From NCBI GenBank assembly GCA_029582165.1, contig CM055892.1, forward strand, positions 4,746,754 to 4,810,753: a DNA stretch of 64,000 bases, given 5' to 3'. Positions 35,186 to 46,794 of the stretch are shown here, piece by piece. Each line of letters begins with the position of its first letter. Position 1 is the first letter of the stretch. Under the pieces are notes generated by a model, which saw only the letters and a program-made list of their open reading frames with translations, had not been told where the DNA came from and did no database searches. Made by a program: the position numbers and the translations under genes. Source of the stretch: Portulaca oleracea. Its lineage: Eukaryota > Streptophyta > Magnoliopsida > Caryophyllales > Portulacaceae.

Positions 35186-35838
35186 CGGAGTTACTGCAAC
35201 ACAAGCAACCACCACACACCAAAACACAGCACAAACAATACCCAACAATCCCGAGCAGCACGAATTCACAACCAACCACAAACTTCAATCCAAAAGTTCA
35301 CCAATAACACACCCAACAATCAATTTCTATCCAAAACACACAATTAACCCAAAAATGCACGAAATTGGCGCCGAATTTTGACCTAAAAACGCAAGGGAAT
35401 CAAAAATTTAAGCACCCACAATCAAGGAATACCTGAGTTGAAGACTTTGAGAGCTTCCTTTGAGAGATTCGAGCTCCACAAGGAACAAAGAGGCATGAAC
35501 CTTGCTTTAATTGAGCCGGAAATGGCGAACACAACATCTAGGGCACGAAATGGAGAAGAAAGGTGGGAGAAATGGAGGAATTGGTGAGAGATTTGGCAAA
35601 TTTTGGAAGAGAGTTCGAGTTTTAGGGTTTGGGGAGGGTTTTCGAAGGTGAGAGTGAGGAAGAAAGTGAGAGAGAAATGAGGGGGAAATGATATGGAACC
35701 CCCGACATATCCCAGGTTTTCGACAGACCTTGGCCACGGTAAATTGGACCGTGGGCACGGTGTGATTCGGGTGAGGGAAAAAGAAGGGAAAAAGCAGGGC
35801 GGAGACCGTGGCTGCGGTAAACTTCACCGTGGTCACGG

Positions 35839-36630
35839 TCATGGTCGGGACCCAAATTTCCAAGAGTCATGCTGCGATGAGACCGTGGCTGTGGTGACTT
35901 CGACCGTGGTCACGGTGATCTTCGGCTTGGCTAAACTGGGAGCAACTTTGAGTATACTAGTCGTGGCTGCGGTGACTCCCACCGTGGGCACGGTCCCTTT
36001 CGGTTCATCTCCAGCATCTACAACACTCAAAATGCGAACGCTCAGATTACAGAAATCTCTGGCCTTAGAGTTGCTTTGACAATAGTACTTCGCTCGTTGT
36101 GATCGAATCCTCGGGTAACGTCTCCTCCAACAAGTGAGTGCTTTCATAGCTTCTTGTTCATCGAATTTGACGCACTCGCCGTAGGGGATGCCGTCCTCGG
36201 GAAGGCCTAGAGCGTTGCATAAGTCTTGGAGCGTACATTCGACCTCCTTTTTGTTCACGATGTATGAAAAAGAGGCGTTGGATGTGCCGTCTTCCTTTAC
36301 CACCAAAGAGCTGAGGAATTCGAGCACCGGTTGCTCGATGATTGGTTCGTTGATTGTGGCGAAAATTTCCCATCCCATGACTTTGAAGAAGAAGTCCATG
36401 CTTGGTTTACAGAAAACATCCCTACCGCCTCCTCATGATAGAGATCCGAGCACAAATTTTTCGCTTCGAGCCGCTCATACCGTGTCTTGTATATCATCCT
36501 GAAAATTGACCTTAATTTTCGGTCGCATTGAATAATTGAGGCCGGTTGACCTTGTACCGGTTTTGTCGCTCACCGAGGTCGATGGGGCGGGTTGATTCCG
36601 CCACCGCACGCTTTGCTCGACCAATGAGTT
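35839..36630 (-). pseudogene. Athila extra-ORF N-terminal copy H, nearest pol
   Basis: Open from MDFFFKVMGWEIF (36399) to SRP-stop. 36420-36630 shows many one- to three-base losses relative to G (for example CTACCGCC for CTTACCGTC) and the start codon context CCCAT is changed to CCAAT. A partial unit continues to about 36790. Confidence 0.7.
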
Positions 36631-37098
36631 CTCGCAACACAAGCAACCACCACACACCAAAACACAGCACAAACAATACCCAACAATCCTAAAATCTACT
36701 CTTTCGAGTATATCGCCGTGGTCATGCGGTGACTCAGCAGGCACGCGGTCCCTTTCTTCCATCTCCAAAGATCTACAAGGCTCAAAATCTTGGAGAAAAA
36801 TTATTAAGTCCTAAAATCTACCCTCTTGTCATCCACTCCCTTTTCTTTCTCGGTCAATTTCCATTCAAGGACTCTCTCCAATCGCTCAAAAACACTTTCA
36901 AACCCCGACTCTCATAGAACCACTCACGATTTTTTTTGTTTTTTAAAGTAAAACAAAGGAAGAAGAAAAGCACTAAAATAAAGGAAATAAAAATGAAAGA
37001 ACTAAAAATTGAAAGAAAACATTAAAAGAGGGGAAGTAGTTCATACCTCTCCTAGGTGCTTGTTTTGTAGGTCCTAGCTCGACCTTTTCCAATGCTTT

Positions 37099-38172
37099 TC
37101 AATTTCCAAAATCCGCGAGGTATGTCACAACTGTCCCGACATATTCCTCGCCCATGATGTATGGTTTGAGTTTCGATGAGTTTGCTTTGAAACACTTCCC
37201 TTGGGCATCTTTCAACTCAACTACTCCGACGGAAAGAATTCTCACTATTTTGAATGGTTCGGACCACCGTGATCTCAATTTCCCAGAGAACAACTTCAGC
37301 CTTGAATTGAAAATGAGAACCCTATCGCCTACCACAAACTCACGTCGGTTCAACCTCTTGTCATGCCATGCCTTCGTTTTCTCCTTGTAGATCTTATTGT
37401 TCTCATATGCATGACGCCTCAACTCCTCAAGTTCTTCTAATTGAAATAACCGACTATCTCCAGCCGCCTTGAGATCGAGGTTCAACTTCTTAATTGCCCA
37501 CATGGTTTTGTGCTGAAGTTCTACGGGGAAGTGACATGCCTTCCCGTAGACAAGACGGTAAGGAGTAGTGCCAATCGGTGTCTTGAAAGCGGTGCGGTAT
37601 GCCCACAAAACTTCATCCAATTTTTCTGCCCAATCTTTCCTTGAAGAGTTAACCGTCTTCTCTATGATCTCCTTGATGGCACGGTTGGAGATTTCCACTT
37701 GACCTTGTGTTTGTGGATGGTAAGGAAGTCCCTTCTTATGCTTGATGCCGTACTTCTCCAAGAGAGACTCGAATCTCTTTTCGATGAAATGGGAACCGTT
37801 GTCACTAATGATGACCCGTGGAATGCCAAATCTTGGGAATAGGGTCTTTTTCAAGAATTTTGAAATGGATTTCCCATCACATCTTACACATGGTATGGCC
37901 TCGATCCACTTTGTGACATAGTCTACCGCCACTAGGATGTGTTGGAAACCCCTTGACGACGGGAAAGGACCAATGAAGTCCAATCCCCATACATCGAAAG
38001 CTTCCACCTCGCGCTTCATTCTTCCGGGAGATGTTACCGGACCTTTGACACTTGTCACATTGCTTGATATGCAGATGGGCATCACGAAAAAGAGTCGCCC
38101 ACCAATAGCCAGTTTGCAAAACCCTTGCCGCCGTCTTTTGGGGGCCACCGTGACCTCCCACCAGAAATTCAT
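37099..38172 (-). pseudogene. Athila-like integrase core and C-terminal domain
   Basis: Inserts the element's DNA into the genome. Open block with catalytic acidic residues visible: Asp in [15 protein letters not shown], Asp in [14 protein letters not shown], Glu in [15 protein letters not shown], followed by the GPF/SRW-type C-terminal fold ([15 protein letters not shown]). It belongs with the upstream HHCC block at 38527-38040 but is shifted relative to it near 38030, with apparent loss of a short linker. Stop at 37099-37101 ends pol. Confidence 0.85.
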
Positions 38173-38527
38173 GACAATGGGTCAAAATAGATTGCACTTC
38201 ACTCTCGGGAATACATCGCCGGTACATCCCGTCATTTCCAAGACGGAAGAGGAAAGGATCATCCCAAAAGTAATGCTTCATGTCGTGGAGGAATTTCTTC
38301 CTTTGATGATGGTTCAAATGTTGAGGGATCACTTCGCTTGCCAAATAGTTCACAATATCCGCATACCAAGGATACGAGTTGATAGCCAAGAGTTGCTCGT
38401 CTGGGAAAGCGTCTACAATTGGTTGGGTGTCTTCCGAGTCGACAAGAATCCTCGAAAGGTGATCGGCTACGACATTCTTTGTGCCCGCCTTATCGCGGAT
38501 TTCTAAATCAAATTCTTGCATAAGCAA
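38030..38527 (-). pseudogene. Athila-like RNase H end and integrase zinc-binding domain
   Basis: Begins MQEFDLEIRDKAGTKNVVAD (RNase H end), then the integrase HHCC finger: H..H in [14 protein letters not shown] and C..C in [19 protein letters not shown]. Frame lost near 38030. Upstream border is an in-frame TAG (38531-38533) where related elements have Trp. Confidence 0.8.
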
Positions 38528-38530
38528 GAC

Positions 38531-38800
38531 CTACCGTATAAGTCTCGGTTTTGTCTCCTTCTTTCCCATCAAGTATTTGATAGCGGCATGATCCGTGTAG
38601 ACTACTACCTTAGAGAACATGAGGTATTGCCGGAATTTGTTGAGCGCGAAAACGATCGCCAAGAGCTCCTTTTCCGTGGTAGTGTAGTTCCTTTGGGCGC
38701 TATCAAGCGCATGGCTTGCATAATAGATGACCCTTGGCTTCTTGTCTACTGTTTGGGTCAAACACGCTCCTACGCGGTCGCCGCGTCGCCATAATCTCAA
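38531..38800 (-). pseudogene. Athila-like RNase H
   Basis: RNase H core that would remove the RNA strand of the RNA-DNA hybrid: [52 protein letters not shown]. Ends at the TAG at 38531. The preceding stretch 38800-39160 is badly damaged. Confidence 0.8.
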
Positions 38801-39163
38801 AGGGTAGCGCCCAATCCGAGGTTGAACTACCGAGCGAAATCAAACCCGCTTCAACCTATAAAATGACTCAAGGCACTCATCGGTGAAAATGAAAGGGCAT
38901 CTTTGCACAAGAGGTCGTTAGAGGTCGAGCAATTTTGAAAAATCTTTGACGAACCGCGATAAAGCGCATGGCCAAGGAAACTACGCACTTCTTAATCTAA
39001 ATCGGGGTGATAGCGCTCTATAACCTCAACTTTGGGCTTATCTACTTGATGCCCTTAGAAGAAATTAAATGACTAACGATACCTTGTTCCACCATGAAGT
39101 GGCATTTCTCCCAATTCGTAACTAGATCCACTTCCTCACAACGAGTTAACACTTTCTCCAAAT
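38801..39163 (-). pseudogene. Damaged RT thumb to RNase H linker
   Basis: Pieces of the expected protein can be read in all three - frames (LEKVLTRCEEVDLVTNWEKC near 39150, FLGHA near 38985, CKDAPFHF near 38900). At least five small frameshifts. The clustering of short losses resembles that in copies B and H. Confidence 0.65.
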
Positions 39164-40432
39164 TTAGCAAACAACATCGAAAGAATTACCGCATACGTAA
39201 AAATCATCCATAAAGACTTCCATGCATTTTTCAATAAAATCACTAAAAATAGCCATCATACAACGTTGAAAAGTCCCAGGGGCATTACATAAACCAAATG
39301 GCATGCGACGATAAGCAAATGTCCCATATGGGCAAGTAAAGGTGGTTTTTTCTTGATGTGAGGGGTGGATTGGAATTTGAAAGAAACCCGAGTACCCATC
39401 TAAAAAGCAAAAATGCGAATGACCCGCCAACCGTTCTAACATCTGGTCAATAAAGGAAAGGGGGAAATGGTCCTTCTTTGTTACTTTGTTTAATTGGCGG
39501 TAATCGATACACATCCGCCAACCAGTGACGGTCCGGGTACTAACTAGTTCTTTCTTGTCATTTTCAATTACGGTCAATCCACCCTTCTTGGGCACACACT
39601 GAACCGGGCTTACCAATTCGCTATTTGCGATGGGGAAGATGATCCCAACAGCTAGCAACTTTACTACCTCCTTTTTAACCACTTCTTGCATGTTGGGATT
39701 TAAGCGACGTTGGGGTTGCCTGGTAGGCTTGGCATCTTCTAGCAAATCAATCAAATGCGTGCATATGGAAGGGGATAAACCTTTCAGGTCTTCTATCCTA
39801 TAACCCAATGCACCCCTATGTTTCCTAAGCAAATCAAGCAACTTAGACAATTCAGAATCATTCAAATTCGCATTCACAATGACAGGATAAGATTTCTCAT
39901 CATCCAAGAAAGCATATTGGAGGGAAGGGGGTAAGGCTTTAAGCTCTAAAGGAGTAGAAGATTGAATTTGAGAGGAAGACATACCTTTAAAGATCGCATC
40001 TTGAATCTCCATACACTTCATATAAGGCTCATCAATAATAATCTCCTTATGCATGGGTGAAGAGTCAAGAAGGTTGGTGAAGAAAGTAATATCGGTGCCG
40101 TCGGTCTCAAATTGAAAGGACTCCAATAAGCAAGCTCCCAAGGGATCATCGCAAATAGATTCGAGAAGATGGGAGTCCTCAATATACTCATCAACAAGGA
40201 ACTCCATCATATCAATGGCATAGCATGAGTCCCCATATGAAGGACCTTTCAATGACCCCTCAAGTTGAAAAATTATGCTTTCATTCCCGACATTTAACGA
40301 CATGCTTCCATTCTTCACATCGATAATGGCTCCCGCCGTAGCAAGGAATGGCCTTCCCAAAATAATAGGGATGTTGTTATCTTCCTCTATCTCCAAAATC
40401 ACAAAATCACAAGGAATTAAAAATCGCCCCAC
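39164..40432 (-). pseudogene. Athila-like reverse transcriptase with protease C-terminus
   Basis: Copies element RNA into DNA. N-terminal part is the end of the protease domain (PIILGRPFLATAGAIIDVKN). The RT core shows VQCVPKKGGLTVIENDKKEL, GWRMCIDYRQLNKVTKKDHF, CFLDGYSGFFQIPIHPSHQE, MPFGLCNAPGTFQRCMMAIF and the catalytic MDDF variant of YxDD, typical of Athila/Tat elements. Open for 422 codons. Separated from the upstream block by a TAA at 40433-40435 and ending in a frameshift near 39170. Confidence 0.88.
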
Positions 40433-41251
40433 TTAGACCGAGATGTCTTCCAATATTCCCAATGGTCTTCGCACGGAACGGTCGGGCAATTGAAGATTAA
40501 TTGTTGTAGGAGCAAGATCGTCGAGATTTAACTTCTTGCAAATCGAATAAGGCATGACGCTTACACTTGCTCCTAGATCACAAAGGGCACGACCAATCCG
40601 CATATCACCAATGGTGCGTGGAATAGAAAAACTTCCGAGGTCGGCTAATTTCTCCTGTGATTTGTTATCGATAATTACACTACAATCCGCCGTCAAATGG
40701 ATCGTAGATTTCTCTTGAATTCTTCTCTTGCTCGTGAGAAGCTCCTTCAAATGCTTCTTGAAGGACGAAACTTCAGAGATGGCATCAAGAAATGGAATGT
40801 TCACTTGAAGCTTCTTGAGCATCTCAATGAATTTTGAAAACTTTGCATCAGATTTTGGTTTTGCTAACCGATCGGGAAAAGGGACCGGTGGTAGCTTTGG
40901 CTTCTCAATAATCTGGATTGGTTCTTCTTCCACCATTTTTCCTTTCCCTTTCCTTAACTTCTCTATCTCCTCTTGTTCTTTACTAGACTCTCCCAATTCA
41001 TCCTCATGTGCTCTTTCAACTTCCTCACCTAATACTAACTCACTTTCCCGCTTCTCCAGCAAATCTTCCTCGTCCGAGATATCCACCATGTCACCTTCTC
41101 TGTCACCCAAAACCTCCTCTCCCATCATTCTAGGTCCAGTAATCTCCTTGCCACTCCTCAAAGTAATCGCATTAAGTTGCCCTTTTGGGTTAGGTTGGGA
41201 TTGGCTAGGCAAAGATTGGATAGGTTGAGATTGTTGTGCCAATTGGGCCAA
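40433..41251 (-). pseudogene. Athila-like Gag C-terminus and aspartic protease
   Basis: Acidic, Glu-rich linker, then LPPVPFPDRLAKPKSDAKFS and the retropepsin-like site ALCDLGASVSVMPYSICKKL with DLGA in place of DTG/DSG. Same frame as the blocks on both sides, bounded by TAA at 41288-41290 and TAA at 40433-40435. Both look like point stops in a once continuous gag-pro-pol frame. Confidence 0.8.
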
Positions 41252-41287
41252 TAGTAACTCGAGGTTCTTAATGCGAGTTTGGTCTTT

Positions 41288-42595
41288 TTATCGGTCTAAG
41301 GCCATCTTTTCTTGAGATAAGGCTATCTTCTCTTGAGTTAAGGCCAACTTTTGGAGGGTTTGGTCAAGGGTTTCTTGTTGTGATGGTTTGGGCATCTGGG
41401 AAGATTGACCTTGGTGAGGATTTTGGTGGTATTGGCGGCGATTTTGATTTGGGAAACCGGGGGGTGGGTTTTGGTTTAGGGGAGCTTGTTGGTTGTAGGC
41501 GTAATTCCCACGGGGACGAATGGGGGTTTGATTGGTATAGGAGAGGTTATTGTTGGGATAGATGGCTTGGACTTGCTCGGTTTGATACTCTTCACATCGC
41601 TTCGAAGAATGTGACCCTCCACAAAAATCACATATCAAGACTCGGGCATCCGGAATAAGCATAGGTACTTCTTGGGCCGCCTTTACTTGCCCTGTGGTTT
41701 CCTCCAAAGCTGCCTTTTGTTGTATCTCAAGAACGACATTCATGAGAAATTTAATGGTAGGGTTGCTTTCTAGAGGAAGACCATCTCTTGGACTACGGAT
41801 GCCTCCCCAATGAGGAGAGTTTTGAGATAGCTCGTGAAGAAATACGTTTGCTTCCTCCGCCGTCTTCTTGAGGAACATGCCCCCCGAGGCATGATCGATG
41901 GATTCTCGCAAAGAGCTACTCAATCCGGAATAGAAGTGATGCAATAATAACCAATCCTCAAGATTATGATGTGGACACCTCCGTTGGAGACCTTTGAATC
42001 TCCCCCATGCTTCGAATAACGACTCATCGGGATCTTGCTTGAAGCTCATGATGGCTTGCCTCAACCGACACGTCTTATCATTGGGGAAAAACCTTTGAAG
42101 AAAGTCGCGGCTAAGGACATCCCATGTTGAATAAGTTTCGGGCAGACACGTGTTGAGCCATAATAATACTTTCCCCTTCAAGGTAAGAGGGAAAAACTCC
42201 AGCTTCATGTATTCGGCGGAAACTCCATTCATTTGTACGAAGCCGATGCGTTGCTTGAATCTGTTGATGTGGTCAATAGGATTTTCATGCTCTCCTCCAT
42301 GGTACGTGGTGTTCTCTAATATTTCCAATAAATATGGCTTGAATTCGAACGATGCATTCGGTGGTAATTCTGGTAATGTGATGTTGTCGCCTCCCGTACC
42401 CGACGATGGTAAGGAATATCATGCTAAGGTACGGGGTGGAATTTGCTCTCCGTCAGCCATTGGAATTTCGATCGTCCCTCGCTCCCTTTGTTGTCTAGCT
42501 CGTCTCGAACTGGCGTTAGATTTTCGAATAATACTCTCCGGATTCGGGTTCGGTGGAGTTACAGGAGTTTGGCCTCGTCGGGAGCGAGTCCGCAT
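41288..42595 (-). pseudogene. Athila-like Gag
   Basis: Structural protein packaging element RNA. ATG at 42595 (MRTRSRRGQTPVTPP). An in-frame TGA at 42419-42421 (TCA in the sibling at 47700) interrupts it, then it is open from before 42328 to TAA at 41288-41290. Gag core: HGGEHENPIDHINRFKQRIG, MKLEFFPLTLKGKVLLWLNT, FLQRFFPNDKTCRLRQAIMS, SLFEAWGRFKGLQRRCPHH. One knuckle-like CDFCGGSHSSKRC and Pro/Gln-rich C-terminal repeats of LALTQEKIALSQEK. Confidence 0.85.
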
Positions 42596-42710
42596 GCACA
42601 AAAGGAACAAACAGAAGAATCAAATTTCCAGTAACCAAGGATAACAAATCTCTAGTAGTGAAATGATCTTAAACAACCTAAAGACAAAGAGCTAAGCTAG
42701 GTGCGCTTGG

Positions 42711-42728
42711 TCCCCGGCAACGACGCCA
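42711..42728 (-). other. Primer-binding site, tRNA-Asp type
   Basis: On - TGGCGTCGTTGCCGGGGA, three bases after the LTR end. Matches the Athila-type consensus with one change (TGGCGCC to TGGCGTC). Confidence 0.88.
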
Positions 42729-42731
42729 TTT

Positions 42732-44439
42732 TGTTAGTCGAGTGGTTTGTAAGACCACGGTTTTATCGTTCTTCCACAGGGAGCTAGGGGCCTTAGCTGC
42801 AGCTAGTTGACTCTAGGTATGGTTTATGATCATGAAAGGATGATAGAATTTAGGGTAAAAACAGCACAAACACACTATGTTCAGTAAAAAAGGTGAAACA
42901 ATGGGTGTCGGGAGACTTTCGGGATGCAAACGGGAATGAGGAAATGGGTTTCGCAACAAGAGAGTAACGAGAAAGGGAAATCAAATGGTAATTCCATTAG
43001 AAAATACCCACCGGGCTTCCTCTTTCAAGGATAGTCCGGATTAACTTCCCCAAAATCCATCAACAGACCCAGGAAAGTTAATAGAACGGAATTTCCTAGT
43101 TAGTTTCTATTCGCTTTCGCGAACTAGAATACTAACTATCCTAATTCCTACCGTCCAACAAGCGTTGGATGTATTCGGGATGCTTTCGCACCCAATTACA
43201 TCCCACTTGAGGGAAGGATAGGATTAGGAAGTTGATTTCCTAACTAGTTACTCACTAATATTGCTAACCCAAACCTAATCACCCATTCACTCCCTTAATA
43301 TCTCCCTAACCCATTAAAGTTCTAGCCACTAAACATCCTAACTATCATGATAATAACATCAACAACTTTATTCATGCTTAATCGAATAAACAAGATAATA
43401 ATAGACACTCAACAACAACAACAATATCAAAAACAGAGATTAATAAATAAGCAATAGATTAGAGAGAGGGATTAAGAAATGCTTATGGATTGTGATGACA
43501 AGGGGGAAAACTTCAGAATAATAAAGCTCCAATGCTCCAAAATTGAGAATAATCTTCAAACTTCCAATAATAATCAAGAGAATCCAATACAAGAACCAAT
43601 AGTCTCAGCAAAGATATTCCTAAATCTCCCTAATCTAATACTTAAAAATGTGATAAAGAGTGCTAAATTATCATAAAAGATAGATAAAAACTGTTGTCTC
43701 TCTCTCTAATCTAAAATGACCTAAATACATTAAATAGTAATCAAGGTTGTTACTCAAAACTCATCATTTTACACAACAGACAAAACTGGCCCGCAGGGGA
43801 CCGTGGGCACGGTCAGGGTGACCGTGACTACGGTCCTGCGTAAGGCAGGCGATTTCTCCTCTTCGCTTCGCACCGCCGTGGGTACGGTCCCCAAGCACCG
43901 TGGTCACGATCTAGGCGACAGCCGATAACTTTTCGCTTCCTTCAGACCGTGGCTACGGTCATGGGAGACCGTGGCCACGGTCTAGTTCGGCCAGCTTCTT
44001 CCTTGGGCAGGGTAGGATCCCACCGTGGCTACGGTCAGAGTGACCGTGACCACGGTCTATCTCGGGTTGCAAGGCATCTTCCTTAGGTCATGGCTAAATC
44101 ACACCGTGGCTATGGTCAAAGTGACCGTGGCCACGGTGTCTCTCGGCCACAGTTTTCTTCAGGAGGCTCTTCAACCATTGCTTCCGCTTCCGCTGCCTTT
44201 CTACATGGCCGGCCCTTCTAATTCGCTGCCTTTGACATGTCCAGGGCTCGTGGGATCTTAGGGAATCTCGGGATTCCCAAGATTGGTGCAAAATTGACCC
44301 ATTTAGAATCGTTTTGAGTGAAACCTTTCGGAAACTACAAAAGTAACTAAAACGCATTAAAAGTTATTAAAACAACTACGAAACAAGTCAAAATCCTAAG
44401 GATTTAGGCGGTATTTAGACACGAAATCGGGTCTAAACA
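42732..44439 (-). repeat. 5' LTR of Athila-like element, complete
   Basis: 1708 bp. In element orientation starts TGTTTAGACCCGATTTCG (44439) and ends CACTCGACTAACA (42732) before the primer site. Contains the dyad array at 43799-44140. Of this LTR, 42986-44439 is shared with the left copy. Confidence 0.9.
43799..44140. repeat. Paired-dyad array in 5' LTR
   Basis: Five pairs with first dyads starting at 43800, 43875, 43946, 44022 and 44103. Examples: ACCGTGGCTACGGT then ACCGTGACCACGGT, seven bases between. Pair members start 21 or 22 bp apart; pairs recur every 71-81 bp. Confidence 0.88.
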
Positions 44440-46794
44440 GACACCTACAAGGCTACCTAACTTCAAAACCACAACTATTCCCAAAAATCGTAGCGTAGCG
44501 GAAGCTTTTCCCCATAACAAAACTCAACTTAGGTCATTGGAGTCAATCTAGCACATGCAAATCCATACATACTTACAATCAACAAAGTGTACGCACCAAA
44601 TACATCCATATTAAACTTAACAACATATTCGGAATCAAACATATAACTCTAAGCCTCCTTCTTAGCCATAACTTCAAAAGACTTCAAGACCTAGTCGCTT
44701 AAGGTACCTTCCTGCCTTTCCGCTTTGAAAACCTGTAAAAGAGGTGAGGTCATGAGCTCCCCGAGCCCAGCGAATAATCCTTATCTCCCCCGTTGTTACA
44801 CTTTGCACATTAACAGGTTAGCACATAAGAATATTATCCTGTACACATACCATTACTTTCTAAAAAGCAACAACATAGGGAAGTGACAAAGGGATCTATA
44901 TCAAAGAATCACCATAAGCTCATATAACTCATACATACATATCACATAATTTAACTAAAATATCACATTCTTATCAAAGTCACACCATACTTTGTAATCA
45001 AAGTCACACATAATCACAATCTTCCAATTTCAGAAAGCTTAATACAAATCACAACATAACACAGTTTTCTCAATTAATCAAAGTAACTTGTTGTAGGGGA
45101 ACTCAACTTATAACTCACTGGACTAGCACCTATATATCATAAGGGTCACAAAAACATCCTGGTGAACCAGGGACCCATCGTTCTAGCGTAGATATTCTCA
45201 ATTCACAAACTATGTGGTCACATTCACATCCTAGCGGACCGGGCAGAGCCCACTCAAGGTACCAACTAGGGACTCACATAGATCCAAAACAAACAGGCCG
45301 AAAATCACATCCTGGTACCTACCAGGCGACCTGACACAAAAACACTACTACTATGGCCATAGTCCTAGAACGACACATAAGCAATAGCCCAAAGTAAGAC
45401 ACAAATCTCATTCCCCAACTTTAGCTTAATTACGCCATTAACACGAACAAATACAAGCCATTCCATCTCTTGAAGCTAAGTAAATCATACAAGTCAACAA
45501 GATAAACATCCAACAAGGCACAATATATGTCAGACATCATAATATTTGACATGGTTACTGATTTAAAGACTTATTACACATTATTTTCACAATTGACAAC
45601 TCCACTTAGCACACGAACAAACCCAATTTACACCAATTAAGCATATACATTCAAAACTCCATAACTCTCAAAATAAATATCCTAAATTCTTGAAATCTTA
45701 AATACACATGCTATATACCATAAAGAATATACAGTAAAATTTATAGACATGAAAGCTAAATACATAATTCACGAAAATGCACACAATTTCATCAAATTTG
45801 AACTGAAAAACAGGGCAGTTTCACTCTAAAAATTATATCTCACAGAATATAACTCCCAAATTCATGAAAATTTACCACAAGCTGTCTAATAGCATCTCAA
45901 ACCTTCAGTAAAAATTTCGTTCAATTTAGATAAGCCACTAATTCACAATAAATCAAACAGTAACCCAATCCCTGTGCATACGAATTTTTCTACTAATTTT
46001 CATCCATAAATTTTGTTCTCCTAACCCTAAAATTCAAGAAACCCTCACAATCCAACACATACAAATTCAGATTCACAACCAAAATATCAAAATTCATCAA
46101 ATTCATATACTTTAACAATCCAACACATGCAAATTAAGGGTGGGTTTCTAACAACTCCAATTAGGGTTTTCTACTCTTTTAAACCCTAAAAACAACTCAA
46201 ATTCATGCAATTAAATCCCAAATTCGAGTATAAATCATAATCAAAATCTTTCCCTATCAATTTTAATCAAGAAAAGAGAAGAATTACTCACCAAAATTAG
46301 TGAAACAACACAATCCGTAAGTCTCTGATTCTGGGCTATAACTCGAGCTAGAGAGGTCAAAACGACAATCACACCGTTGGATATGAAGAGGAATGTGTCA
46401 GGAACAACATACTAAAATTTAAGTCGATCGGAGGTCGTTTGGAACCAAAAACCGGACTGCCAGATCTTCTTCTTTCTCTCCCTTTCTCTCACACTCTAAA
46501 ATATGTTGTGTGTGAGTAAAACGTGATACTGAAACAAAACCCCTTCCCCTATTGTTTTTATTTTCTTTTCTTTTCTCCTTTTCCCTTCATTTTCTTATTT
46601 CTTTTTCTTATTCACTCTTTTTTTCTTTTCTCAACATCTAATTAGTAACAAGTAAACTAATTAATACTACAAGAACTAACACAAATTAAAAATAAAATAA
46701 CACATTAAAATATCACACAGATATAATTTAAACACTTAAAATAAACCACAACATCAAAGTTAGTCAGTTTAAAAAAAAAAAGCGGGGTGTTACA
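44440..46794 (-). mobile_element. Truncated LTR of another retrotransposon family
   Basis: Ends GGGGTGTTACA at 46794, which on - reads as an LTR start TGTAACACCCCGC. The - strand then carries CT/GA-rich leader-like sequence (46450-46620), long AT-rich tracts and a GAGCTCATGACCTCACCTCT phrase near 44760 of the sort seen in Tekay/Del LTRs. The other end is cut by the Athila-like 5' LTR at 44439/44440. No coding region. Confidence 0.5.

Larger units (their letters stand above)
29453..36790 (-). repeat. Five-copy tandem array of a 1.45-kb unit
   Basis: The marker TGATATGGAACCCCCGACAT occurs at 29901, 31335, 32783, 34239 and 35689, giving periods of 1434, 1448, 1456 and 1450 bp. Each unit holds leader, extra-ORF N-terminal domain and a dyad array. 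The inverse marker on + occurs at 25611 and 27044 (1433 bp). Confidence 0.9.
22480..44439 (-). mobile_element. Athila-like Ty3/gypsy retrotransposon, degenerate, with amplified post-pol region
   Basis: Reading on the - strand: 5' LTR (44439-42732), tRNA-Asp primer site (42728-42711), gag, protease, reverse transcriptase, RNase H, integrase (stop at 37099), about 13 kb of post-pol DNA, polypurine tract (23934-23923), 3' LTR (23922-22480). The tRNA-Asp primer site, long LTRs, large Gag and extra ORF after pol fit the Athila/Tat branch. The 3' LTR lacks about 250 bp of its outer end, and its border is joined to another element's gag, so no target duplication can be tested. Multiple stops and frameshifts make it inactive. 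The length is inflated by eight copies of part of the extra ORF. Confidence 0.85.

Noticed and set aside
40815..41228. Ser-rich 137-codon frame on +
   Set aside because: Antisense shadow of the Athila-like Gag/protease linker.
44440..46794. Protein-coding gene in a 2.3-kb gap
   Set aside because: No frame longer than chance; composition and the GGGGTGTTACA end indicate an LTR fragment.
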